Below, one piece after another: positions 6,853-14,404 of a DNA stretch of 64,000 bases. Location of the stretch: positions 26,883 to 90,882 of the forward strand of contig PHBJ01000014.1 in assembly GCA_002840555.1 (NCBI GenBank), in the 5' to 3' direction. The translations under genes and the position numbers were made by a program. Positions within the stretch are counted from its first letter, which is position 1, and every line of letters begins with the position of its first letter. Source of the stretch: Deltaproteobacteria bacterium HGW-Deltaproteobacteria-13 (GTDB lineage Bacteria > Desulfobacterota > Syntrophia > Syntrophales > Smithellaceae). Under the pieces are notes generated by a model that had not been told where the DNA came from, did no database searches, and was given only the letters and a program-made list of their open reading frames with translations.

Positions 6853-8637
6853 ATGCATTTTTTCAGAAAAAAAGAGCTGATCGTTCGCCGAAAAGCTAAA
6901 AATTACAACGATCCTTTTCTTCAGCCTTTAGCTGTTGCCATTGTCAGCGCCATTTTTGTGGCCCTGATTCTGGTGACAGGATTCCTGGAAATCCAGAGAA
7001 ATGAAAACAACCTCATAGCCTTTATGGAAGATCAGGCCTTGAGTACCATCGGCGTGCTGCAGCGATTGACCGAAGAAAACCTGAAAAGCATCATTTCGGT
7101 ACCCGACAAAAAGGCTCCTAATTTAAAAACAGCCGCCCATGATGAAGCTTCTTATTCCAAGCAATGGGTTATTGAAGCGATAACGGCATTGGCCAAGGAT
7201 CTGGATGAGAAATGGAAAAAAGGTAAAATAAACAATGATTTTCTGCGCAAATTCGCGGCGGATAATAATTTTTCATATGTGGGTTTATTAAACGCTCAGG
7301 GAAACTCAGTCTATCAAAGCAGTCCTTTGCAAATAAGCATCCTGAATAAAAAAGACCTGGTTCAAAACAACCGGAAATTAACGACGCTGGAGCTAATCGC
7401 AAAAATCGGAGAAAGACAAAAGATAGGATTCATTGCTTTAAGACGTAAGGATAACAGCGGCACAGTCGTCATAAGTCTGGATAAAACGGGATCGGTTTAC
7501 TGGATTTTAAAAGTCGCCGGAGAGAAGGGAATGAATAAAATCGGCGAAGGCCATGGCATCATTTACATGCAGATTGTCAATAATCAGAATAAAATTCTCA
7601 GCAGTGTCGGCCAGCCGGCTCCCGGGTTGAACAATAAAGATTTCAATTTTAAAGAAATTTTAGACGGGAAAGTAAAAATTGCCAGCAGAAGAGTTGACTA
7701 TGCTGAAAATAAAATTTTGGATCTGGCGGCTCCTTTACTTCTGGACAAAAAAATTGTCGGTGTTGTGAGAATCGGTCTCGACCGCCGCTCAATGGATAAA
7801 AGTCTTGTCGAAAACAGACAACATATCTTTGTTTTTATGTTTTTTATTGTCGTCATCGCTTTATTATCCATGTGGCTCCTTTATCATGACCAGAATCTCC
7901 ATTTAGCCGGTATTGTGGAAATGGAAAGGCAACTGGAAAAAGCGGAAAGACTTTCTTCTCTCGGGCAACTGGCGGCCGGAGTGGCGCATGAAATCCGCAA
8001 TCCTTTAAACGCGATCAGTATGGCCACGCAGAGACTGAAAAGAGATTTTATTCCTGCCGATCCCCAAAAAGCGGAAGATTTTCAGAATCTGTCCGGAATC
8101 ATCAGAGACGAAATCAAGCGCCTCAACGGAATCATTGAAGAGTTTCTGAATTTTTCCAAGAGCCGCCGATTGGATTTTTGTAACTTTTCCATCACGGAAG
8201 TATTACAGAAAATTGTCAATCTGATCCGGGAGGAGGCATCAACCCGCGGAATTACTATTGAGACAACATGGCGGCAGTCTCCCGCTTTAATTTCCATGGA
8301 CATCAACAAACTCCAGCAGGCGTTTATCAACCTGATCAAAAATGCCATGGAATCCATAACAGAAGAAGGCAGGATTTTTATCACGGTGGATAAGGAAGGT
8401 AAAAATTATATCGTCGTAAAAATTTCGGATACCGGCTGCGGCATGACCGAGGAAGAAATCAAAAAGATTTTCAACCCCGAATATACAACGAAAGAAAAGG
8501 GCGTCGGCCTGGGAATACCTCTGGCTTTTGAAATCATCCGGGGTCACGGAGGGGATATCCGGGTAACCAGCAGGAAAGGTAAAGGAACAACCTTTGAAGT
8601 TATTTTGCCTCGTGAAAATGTCAACAAAATATCTTGA
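6853..8637 (+). CDS. Membrane sensor histidine kinase (NtrB/AtoS/ZraS type)
   Basis: This 594-residue protein has a membrane helix at ~27-50, a periplasmic sensor region to ~325, and a second helix at ~325-345. HisKA follows with phospho-accepting H379 in AAGVAHEIRNPLNAI, then an HATPase domain with N box INLIKNAME, G1 DTGCGM and G2 GVGLGIP. It should phosphorylate the response regulator encoded 21 bp downstream. The sensed signal is not evident and no PAS motif is obvious. The gene has a GAGGAG ribosome site and upstream palindromes. The sensor region is of dCACHE-like length but unassigned. Confidence 0.9.
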   Translation: MHFFRKKELIVRRKAKNYNDPFLQPLAVAIVSAIFVALILVTGFLEIQRNENNLIAFMEDQALSTIGVLQRLTEENLKSIISVPDKKAPNLKTAAHDEASYSKQWVIEAITALAKDLDEKWKKGKINNDFLRKFAADNNFSYVGLLNAQGNSVYQSSPLQISILNKKDLVQNNRKLTTLELIAKIGERQKIGFIALRRKDNSGTVVISLDKTGSVYWILKVAGEKGMNKIGEGHGIIYMQIVNNQNKILSSVGQPAPGLNNKDFNFKEILDGKVKIASRRVDYAENKILDLAAPLLLDKKIVGVVRIGLDRRSMDKSLVENRQHIFVFMFFIVVIALLSMWLLYHDQNLHLAGIVEMERQLEKAERLSSLGQLAAGVAHEIRNPLNAISMATQRLKRDFIPADPQKAEDFQNLSGIIRDEIKRLNGIIEEFLNFSKSRRLDFCNFSITEVLQKIVNLIREEASTRGITIETTWRQSPALISMDINKLQQAFINLIKNAMESITEEGRIFITVDKEGKNYIVVKISDTGCGMTEEEIKKIFNPEYTTKEKGVGLGIPLAFEIIRGHGGDIRVTSRKGKGTTFEVILPRENVNKIS

Positions 8638-8658
8638 AATGATAAGGAATAAAATTTC

Positions 8659-10023
8659 ATGCAAAAATTGAGCATTCTTGTTGTTGACGACGAAAAGTCA
8701 CAAAGAGAACTGTTACGGGATTTTCTTCGTTCCGAAGGCCATACGGTAACGGAAGCGGAGAACGGCGAAAAAGCGATCAAAACCGTTTTAAGCGGTCATT
8801 TTGATTTAATCCTTCTGGATTATAAAATGCCCGGGATGAATGGTCTGGAAGTACTCAAAGAAGTAAAACGTATCAACCCGGAAATAGACGTGGTTATCAT
8901 CACCGCTTACGGAACAGTTGAAACAGCGGTTGACGCCCTGAAAGCCGGCGCAATCGACTACATCACCAAGCCGATCGTGGAATTGGATGAATTAATCATT
9001 CTTGTCAACCGGGTCGCGGAACGAAGGCAGCTGATTCAGGAAAACAAGCTCTTGAAAGAAGACCTGAGCAAACATGGCGTCACGGCGGATAAAATTATTT
9101 ACAACAGCCCGCGCATGGCGGAACTGATCAATCTGGCAGGGCGTGTCGCCGCAAGTAAAGCATCCATCCTGATTCAGGGTGAAAGCGGAACGGGCAAAGA
9201 ATTACTGGCGCGACTGATCCACCAATTGAGTCCCCGGGCGCACAAATCAATCGTTGTCGTTAATTGCGGAGCGCTGCATGAAAATTTACTGGAGAGCGAA
9301 TTATTCGGCCATGAAAAGGGCGCCTTTACCGGCGCAGCTTCCCGTCGGATCGGCCGGTTTGAAGAAGCCGACGGCGGCACGCTTTTTCTGGATGAAATAG
9401 GAGAATTAAGCCCGACCATCCAGGTTAAACTTTTGCGTTTTCTGCAGGAACGGGAATTTCAACGCCTGGGCAGTAATGTTAATCTCCAAGTTGACGTCAG
9501 GATTATCAGCGCAACAAACCGGGATCTGGAAGAACAGGTTAAAGAAGGATCTTTCCGCGAAGATCTTTTTTACCGGCTGAAAGTTGTTACCATGGTTCTG
9601 CCGCCATTAAGAGAAAGAAAAGAAGACTTAGGCCTTTTAATCGATCATTTTATTGAAAAATTCGCCGCTGAAAATGGCAAAAGCATTAATGGTTTGACCT
9701 CCGAGGCGCGCGATATGCTTTTAAAATACGATTATCCGGGCAATGTGCGCGAGCTGGTTAATATTATGGAACGGGCCGTTGTCATCGCGCGCGACCAATA
9801 TATATCCACCGACGATTTACCATTCAAAGCCATTTCCCTTTCTGACGATTCAGATAATAAATCTTCCGGCGCTTTACGTGAATCAGTGGACGAATTAGAA
9901 AAAAAATTAATTATTGAAGCGATGGAAAAAACGCAGGATAACCAGACAAAAGCCGCCGATATTCTGGGAATATCGGAAAGGATGCTACGGTACAAACTCA
10001 AGAAATACGGCCTGAAAGGATGA
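8659..10023 (+). CDS. Sigma-54-dependent response regulator (NtrC/AtoC family)
   Basis: The 454-residue protein has a receiver domain with phospho-acceptor D54 in LILLDYKMPG. An AAA+ domain follows, with Walker A GESGTGKE (174-181) and the sigma-54 contact motif GAFTGA (221-226). It ends in a Fis-type helix-turn-helix (QTKAADILGISERMLRYKLK). It should activate sigma-54 promoters on phosphorylation by the neighbouring kinase. Its targets are not known, and the palindromes upstream of the kinase gene are candidates for autoregulation. The last base of the stop codon is the first base of repeat copy A2. Confidence 0.95.
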   Translation: MQKLSILVVDDEKSQRELLRDFLRSEGHTVTEAENGEKAIKTVLSGHFDLILLDYKMPGMNGLEVLKEVKRINPEIDVVIITAYGTVETAVDALKAGAIDYITKPIVELDELIILVNRVAERRQLIQENKLLKEDLSKHGVTADKIIYNSPRMAELINLAGRVAASKASILIQGESGTGKELLARLIHQLSPRAHKSIVVVNCGALHENLLESELFGHEKGAFTGAASRRIGRFEEADGGTLFLDEIGELSPTIQVKLLRFLQEREFQRLGSNVNLQVDVRIISATNRDLEEQVKEGSFREDLFYRLKVVTMVLPPLRERKEDLGLLIDHFIEKFAAENGKSINGLTSEARDMLLKYDYPGNVRELVNIMERAVVIARDQYISTDDLPFKAISLSDDSDNKSSGALRESVDELEKKLIIEAMEKTQDNQTKAADILGISERMLRYKLKKYGLKG

Positions 10024-10146
10024 TACCGTTTCTCTTTCTTCGGCTAACTTTGTTGGCTGCGTCGTCGGCTTCCTCAACGTATTTTCATATACGCCTGCGG
10101 AGCCTCCTCCTTGCCGCCTCGTTATCCTTTGAAATAAAAACGGTAT
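10023..10146 (-). repeat. ~124-bp interspersed repeat, copy A2 (inverted relative to A1)
   Basis: This is the reverse complement of copy A1 at 6315-6437, with only scattered differences. Its ends are ATACCGTTTCTCTTTC and the reverse complement of ATACCGTTTTTATTTC. It abuts the response-regulator stop codon. A1 also sits just after a stop codon, so insertion may favour 3' ends of genes, or the element may act as a 3' structure. Confidence 0.8.
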
Positions 10147-10600
10147 AACCGAATGCTGCGGCATCTGCAAAGTGAATCCGGCGAATGCCGGAGGCGCGCT
10201 TTTTAAAAGTTAGTTGATGTGTTCTTCCTGTTATCGTCAATCCGTCAGTCTTGATATTTATACACTCTTTCAAATAAAAATGAACAATATTTGCGAGAGA
10301 AAATGGTCAAAATGAGGAGACATTTTTATTTTGATTTTTCATTAAAATAAGATTATTAAGAAAAATAGTTATATGTTTCCTCCCATTCCTTCTGTACGTT
10401 TCTCCATGTAAAGAGAAAACAAAGTATTTTTTTCGTAAATATTAACCTATTAACCTAATCTTCAACTTCTGGGGTCAGCCGTGAAAATTATTTATCAGAA
10501 GTTGCCTGCTAATGGCCTCTAAAAGGTTTGGATGCTTGTTGAACAGCTTTGCTGATACAATGGCAACTTGTTCCACTTAACCAAAAGAAAGGAGGTTAAA
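10147..10600. other. Intergenic region without a gene; possible transposon-end remnant
   Basis: About 450 bp without a credible coding frame. A short CCGGC-GAAT-GCCGG hairpin lies near 10180. The phrase TGGGGTCAGCCGTGAAAAT near 10469 resembles ends left by REP-associated (Y1) transposase elements, but no transposase is present. The rest is AT-rich and probably carries the promoter of the hydrolase gene, which I could not pin down. Confidence 0.4.
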
Positions 10601-11500
10601 ATGCCAAATATAACTATCAATGGTATTCAAATTGAGTATGAAACATTCGGAAACCCGTCAGACCGTCCGTTGCTTCTGGTCTGGGGAATATGGGGACAAA
10701 TGATCATGTGGGATGAAGGTCTCTGTAGGGATCTCGCTTCACGTGGTCACTATGTCATCAGATATGACAACCGTGATGTTGGACTATCCTCCAAATTCGA
10801 TAAGGGAGGCATTACGGATATCATGGGTATAATGGGTAAAATTCTTAGTGGCGACAAAAGCAGTGTACCTTATACCATAGAAGACATGGCTGATGACGGA
10901 GCAGGACTTCTGGACGCTCTGGGAATCCCGTGCGCCCATATCTGCGGCATATCCATGGGCGGCATTATTGCTCAAACGATAGCTCTGCGACATCCTTCAC
11001 AGGTACTGAGTTTGACCTCCATTTTTTCCACGACGAGTAATCCGAAACTTCCGCAACCGAAGCCTGAAATATTGTCGGCTTTTTTCACTCCGCTTCCCGC
11101 CGACCGCTCGGCCTTTATCGAGGGTACCGTTGGCAAATTCAAAATGGTTGTTGGCAGCCGCTTTCCTTTTGATGAAGAATGGTTTCGTGGGAAAGTAGCC
11201 GCAAGTTACGATCGTTGCTTTTATCAACAGGGCATGGGGCGTCATGTGCTCGCTCTCCTGGCGCAAAACGACAGAAAGGAAGCTCTTGCTTCCATAAAAG
11301 TACCTGCACTGGTCATTCACGGAACCGAGGATCCTTTATTTTCGGTAGAAGCGGGTAAGGAAACCGCTGCTGTGATACCGGGTGCTCAACTTTTATTGCT
11401 TGAGGGAGTGGGGCATGATGTTGTCACTTACGGAGGTGCATGGCCGCAGATTGTTGAGGCAATCACAGCCCATACGCTGAAGGCGACCAATAATAAATGA
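10601..11500 (+). CDS. Alpha/beta-fold hydrolase
   Basis: The protein is 299 residues from ATG 10601, chosen over an upstream TTG because AAGGAGG lies 5-6 bp before it. The nucleophile elbow is GISMGG, the acid is in HGTEDPLFS, and the histidine in GVGHDVV; together they form a normal catalytic triad. It resembles the methylesterase and enol-lactonase branch of the superfamily. The oxyanion region is LLVWGIWGQ. There is no signal peptide, so it is cytoplasmic. It is a single-gene unit between an empty region and two terminators, and its substrate is unknown. Confidence 0.85.
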   Translation: MPNITINGIQIEYETFGNPSDRPLLLVWGIWGQMIMWDEGLCRDLASRGHYVIRYDNRDVGLSSKFDKGGITDIMGIMGKILSGDKSSVPYTIEDMADDGAGLLDALGIPCAHICGISMGGIIAQTIALRHPSQVLSLTSIFSTTSNPKLPQPKPEILSAFFTPLPADRSAFIEGTVGKFKMVVGSRFPFDEEWFRGKVAASYDRCFYQQGMGRHVLALLAQNDRKEALASIKVPALVIHGTEDPLFSVEAGKETAAVIPGAQLLLLEGVGHDVVTYGGAWPQIVEAITAHTLKATNNK

Positions 11501-11518
11501 TTCAGAAAAATAATTTGA

Positions 11519-11552
11519 CAAGGCAGGGTCAGAAATGGCCTTGCCTCTTTTT
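11519..11552 (+). terminator. Probable terminator after the hydrolase gene
   Basis: CAAGGC (11519-11524) pairs with GCCTTG (11538-11543), followed by CCTCTTTTT. The stem is short (6 bp), so its strength is uncertain. Confidence 0.5.
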
Positions 11553-11650
11553 ATGCATCTTTTAAACGGTAATTATCACATTGGCCAGACAACAAAAACT
11601 AAACCTTCGTAGGTAAAATAGAGAAGAGAGAATCAATTGGATAACCATAA

Positions 11651-11679
11651 AAAAGCCGCCTCAGAGGGCGGCTTTTTTT
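11651..11679. terminator. Bidirectional terminator between convergent genes
   Basis: GCCGCC (11655-11660) pairs with GGCGGC (11667-11672). It has A-tracts on the left and seven T on the right, so it can act on both strands. It sits between the plus-strand hydrolase gene and the minus-strand ferritin-like gene. Confidence 0.85.
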
Positions 11680-11700
11680 ACAATCGGTTAAGTTGAATCA

Positions 11701-12180
11701 TTAACAAGCTAAACCTTTTTTCATTGCGGTCAGCGACAGGAAATGTTTTCTTTCTTCTTCGATAATCTTTTCAATCTCCTCATGCTGCGCCGCCGGAACC
11801 AGTTTCTTGATTTCATGATAATAAAGAATGGAATCCAGTTCTCTTTGAATGGCAAAATTCAAAGCGTCAACGGTGTCCTTAACTTTGGACAATTCCTTGT
11901 CCATGACTTCTTTGGTAAAAATCAAATTATTATCCACATAAGAACGTAGATAAGCGCCGTATTCTCCCTCATAACTCTCGGTCGGACTGTTTTTCTCCAT
12001 CCCGGCAAACAGTTTTTCAAAAGTTTTTTTATGAGCGGCTTCCGCCTGTGCCAGTTGGGCAAAAAGATTTTTTTCATCTTCCTTTTTGGCAATCTGTTCG
12101 GCAAATTTATAAAAATTAATTCCATTTTCTTCAATTCTAATAGCGACTTCCACTATATCGCTTGCTGCAAAAACTCCCAT
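11701..12180 (-). CDS. Ferritin-like (rubrerythrin-type) diiron protein
   Basis: The 159-residue protein has a four-helix ferritin-like pattern. Candidate metal ligands are the Glu of IRIEENGINFY, the E and H of QAEAAHKKTF, the Glu of QRELDSILYYHEI, and EEERKHF near the C-terminus. It belongs to the rubrerythrin-like COG1633 group but has no C-terminal rubredoxin domain. Family members serve in peroxide reduction or iron handling in anaerobes. It is a single gene read toward the bidirectional terminator. The exact reaction is inferred. Confidence 0.85.
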   Translation of the reverse strand: MGVFAASDIVEVAIRIEENGINFYKFAEQIAKKEDEKNLFAQLAQAEAAHKKTFEKLFAGMEKNSPTESYEGEYGAYLRSYVDNNLIFTKEVMDKELSKVKDTVDALNFAIQRELDSILYYHEIKKLVPAAQHEEIEKIIEEERKHFLSLTAMKKGLAC

Positions 12181-12310
12181 ATTACGTGCCTCCTGATTTT
12201 AAATAATTTCGTGATAAATTGTACATGTTTTTTTATCTAATGCAATCAATTTAACACATCTGAAATCGTCTCGTTTTTATCTTTTCCGCAACGTGAAACG
12301 CATGCTTGCG

Positions 12311-13774
12311 TTACGGCGAAGCGGCTTTATTTTTCACCTTGATTAATACACTGACGGTATTCGCTTTCCCCTCCGGTAAAGAGACACTGGCGGGAAGCAT
12401 CATCTTCACATCAAGCGTTGTCGTAAAAAATATTTTTTGCAGGTCGATGGGTTCCGTCTCGATTTTAATTTGTTCCGGCTTCGCCTGGGCGCCGATTAAT
12501 ACGCGAACTTTGGATGGCGTAACACTGATTTTTTGCAGAGAAAGATTTCCAGGCAAAGAGTTTTGCGTGTTGACATTCACAGGAAGAGTCCAGGGAATAG
12601 ATTTAGATGCATAAACGCGAATTTTCGCGGGAACAATATCGGCAACCGATAAATTGGACGGCGCATTCACCATATTACCGGTTAACGTAAATTCACGCTT
12701 CTTATCCGCGACAGAAGCTAAATCAAGAGATAATTTCAGTGAACGTTCGTCAAGCAAACGAAACGCCTGCTGCGGTCCCTGCAGCATGACCTTTGTTTCG
12801 TTGACCTGCGGTTCATCAATCTGCCAGCTTTGTGGAATATTTTTATATTCAATGGGAATAATGAAATCGCGGCGGATAATATCTCTCTGATAGCCAAAGG
12901 CAATCCATAAAAGACATGCCAGAAATAGGGCAATAATTTTTTCCATGGTGTTTTCTTTAAGCCAGTTCAACGCGGGGTGTGATGTTTCCGTTGGCGTGTT
13001 GCGAATATAAAATTTCTCCAGTGTTTCATGCAGGGAAGCCGCATTAGGAACCGATGTGAGATTTTCCAGATAGGCAAGAGACAGGGTCCCTTTTTCTTCG
13101 GAAACGACAATACATATAGCGTCGGATCGCTCGGAAAGACCGAGCGCCGCCGTATGGCGTAATCCGATATTCCCATATTGCGATGTATTGACGGAAAGCG
13201 GCAGATGGCAGCCAAACATCGTGACCCTGTTGCCGTTGATTATCACGGCGCCGTCATGACCGATGGAATGAGGATCGAACAGGCTTTCCAACAGAGGTTC
13301 ACTGACAAGTCCATCCAGACGTGTGCCTCCGTTGATGTGTCTATCCAGAGGATCGGTACCCTGCAGAACAATCAAAGCGCCAACCTTTTTTTTAGCTAAA
13401 TTCGCCGCCGTTTGCGAAATGATTTCGGCGGTCCCTTTCAAACCGGACAGCGACGGAAATTTCTTCCCGATGGTCCCCAGGATGGCCAGTCTTTCAAAAA
13501 AACCGCGCAAATCTTCCTGAAAAATGACGACTAAAACAAAAAGCGAAATGGCGAAAAAACCCTGCAGAACAATCGTGGTAAGATAAAGCTGAAAGAAACG
13601 GGCGGCCAGATAAACTCCGCCCAAAAGTGTTATGCCGATAAGAACAAAACGGGAGGCTCTTGTTTTAAACCAGGTCAGCAGGGCGAAAATCATCAGAGCG
13701 ATGATCGTCACATCCAGTATATCCTGAACCCGGATGCTCTTAAGCACAGTTAAAGCGGAGTTGAAAAATTCCAT
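12311..13774 (-). CDS. cdaA: Membrane diadenylate cyclase (CdaA-like DAC domain) fused to YbbR repeats
   Basis: The 487-residue protein begins with about three membrane helices (residues ~20-85), as in CdaA. The DAC domain (~110-255) has the DGA motif at 174-176 (HDGAVI). The usual RHR motif reads R206-H207-T208 in IGLRHTAALG. A further membrane helix (~279-295) leads into YbbR-like repeats (~300-480), the domain of CdaR, which regulates CdaA in Firmicutes where it is a separate gene. The protein should make c-di-AMP at the inner membrane and carry its own periplasmic regulator. The RHR-to-RHT change may alter activity. No glmM is adjacent. Confidence 0.88.
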   Translation of the reverse strand: MEFFNSALTVLKSIRVQDILDVTIIALMIFALLTWFKTRASRFVLIGITLLGGVYLAARFFQLYLTTIVLQGFFAISLFVLVVIFQEDLRGFFERLAILGTIGKKFPSLSGLKGTAEIISQTAANLAKKKVGALIVLQGTDPLDRHINGGTRLDGLVSEPLLESLFDPHSIGHDGAVIINGNRVTMFGCHLPLSVNTSQYGNIGLRHTAALGLSERSDAICIVVSEEKGTLSLAYLENLTSVPNAASLHETLEKFYIRNTPTETSHPALNWLKENTMEKIIALFLACLLWIAFGYQRDIIRRDFIIPIEYKNIPQSWQIDEPQVNETKVMLQGPQQAFRLLDERSLKLSLDLASVADKKREFTLTGNMVNAPSNLSVADIVPAKIRVYASKSIPWTLPVNVNTQNSLPGNLSLQKISVTPSKVRVLIGAQAKPEQIKIETEPIDLQKIFFTTTLDVKMMLPASVSLPEGKANTVSVLIKVKNKAASP

Positions 13775-13900
13775 AAACGTCTTCCCGATACGCCAAAATT
13801 AACAAGGTTTTAAGAACTTATATAAAAATATGTCAACAAGTGTCAAGCAGGATTAATCTTATATTGACATTTACATCCATTGTCACATATCTTTCTTTGC

Positions 13901-14095
13901 ATGAAAAAAATATCTCACAATCATCTTGATACCGTGGATGATTTATCCGCCAAAGAGAAGCCCTGCAGGGAAAATGTCTGGTGCGCAAAGTACGGGTATT
14001 TCATTGATCTGGATGCCTGCCGTGCCCGTTCACGGCAGCAAAAGAGCTGTCGCCGCTGTTATGCGTCTTTAATACAAATGCCGCTGCCTTTTTGA
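13901..14095 (+). CDS. Possible small Cys-rich protein
   Basis: A 64-codon frame from ATG 13901 encodes a small protein with cysteines spaced as WCAKYGYFIDLDAC...SCRRCY, a pattern suggesting a metal-binding knuckle. There is no strong ribosome site. It lies between the divergent diadenylate cyclase gene and the trp leader. The pattern loosely resembles the small protein at 4707. It could be a chance frame, and no function is assigned. Confidence 0.4.
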   Translation: MKKISHNHLDTVDDLSAKEKPCRENVWCAKYGYFIDLDACRARSRQQKSCRRCYASLIQMPLPF

Positions 14096-14209
14096 TTTTT
14101 CATAAAAATATTCATACAATAGAGGAAATTTTTACAGCAGCAAAAAAATATTGACAGGCATTTTTATTGTTGTTATAAGCATAGCCAATTAATGTTTGGA
14201 AAGAATGAC

Positions 14210-14287
14210 ATGAAAACAGCGATTAAAATATTAACTCTTAATAACTGGTGGTGGTGGAACCTCACAGGGAGGCTTATCCGCCGCTAA
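14210..14287 (+). CDS. trpL: Trp operon leader peptide (four tandem Trp codons)
   Basis: A 25-residue frame from ATG 14210 to TAA 14285-14287 carries four consecutive TGG codons at 14246-14257, preceded by Asn-Asn and followed by Asn. A modest GGAAAG ribosome site precedes it. It is followed by two terminator hairpins and then trpE, the standard arrangement of a trp attenuator. The trpB2 leader at 3050 is organised the same way but differs in sequence outside the Trp run. Confidence 0.9.
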   Translation: MKTAIKILTLNNWWWWNLTGRLIRR

Positions 14288-14308
14288 TCTTTTTATAATA
14301 AAAGTCAA

Positions 14309-14346
14309 AGCCGTGGAGACCCTCCTGGGACTCCACGGCTTTTTTG
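14309..14346 (+). terminator. trp operon attenuator, first terminator
   Basis: AGCCGTGGAG (14309-14318) pairs perfectly with CTCCACGGCT (14331-14340), followed by TTTTT. AAGCC at 14308-14312 can instead pair with GGCTT (14271-14275) inside the leader-peptide coding region, a candidate antiterminator. CCGCC (14278-14282) can pair with the GGTGG of the Trp codons. Confidence 0.85.
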
Positions 14347-14360
14347 TTTTTAACACACAA

Positions 14361-14388
14361 GGCCGTGAAAGTATCACGGCCTTTTTTA
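14361..14388 (+). terminator. trp operon attenuator, second tandem terminator
   Basis: GGCCGTGA (14361-14368) pairs with TCACGGCC (14374-14381), followed by TTTTTT. It starts 15 bp after the first terminator's T-run and ends just before the AGGAG ribosome site of trpE. It shares the GCCGTG stem sequence with the first terminator. It may be a back-up terminator. Confidence 0.8.
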
Positions 14389-14404
14389 TTTTTAGGAGAA
14401 AATT

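Noticed and set aside
12288..12320. Terminator for the diadenylate cyclase gene
   Set aside because: An imperfect inverted repeat overlaps the stop codon, but no T-run follows on the minus strand.
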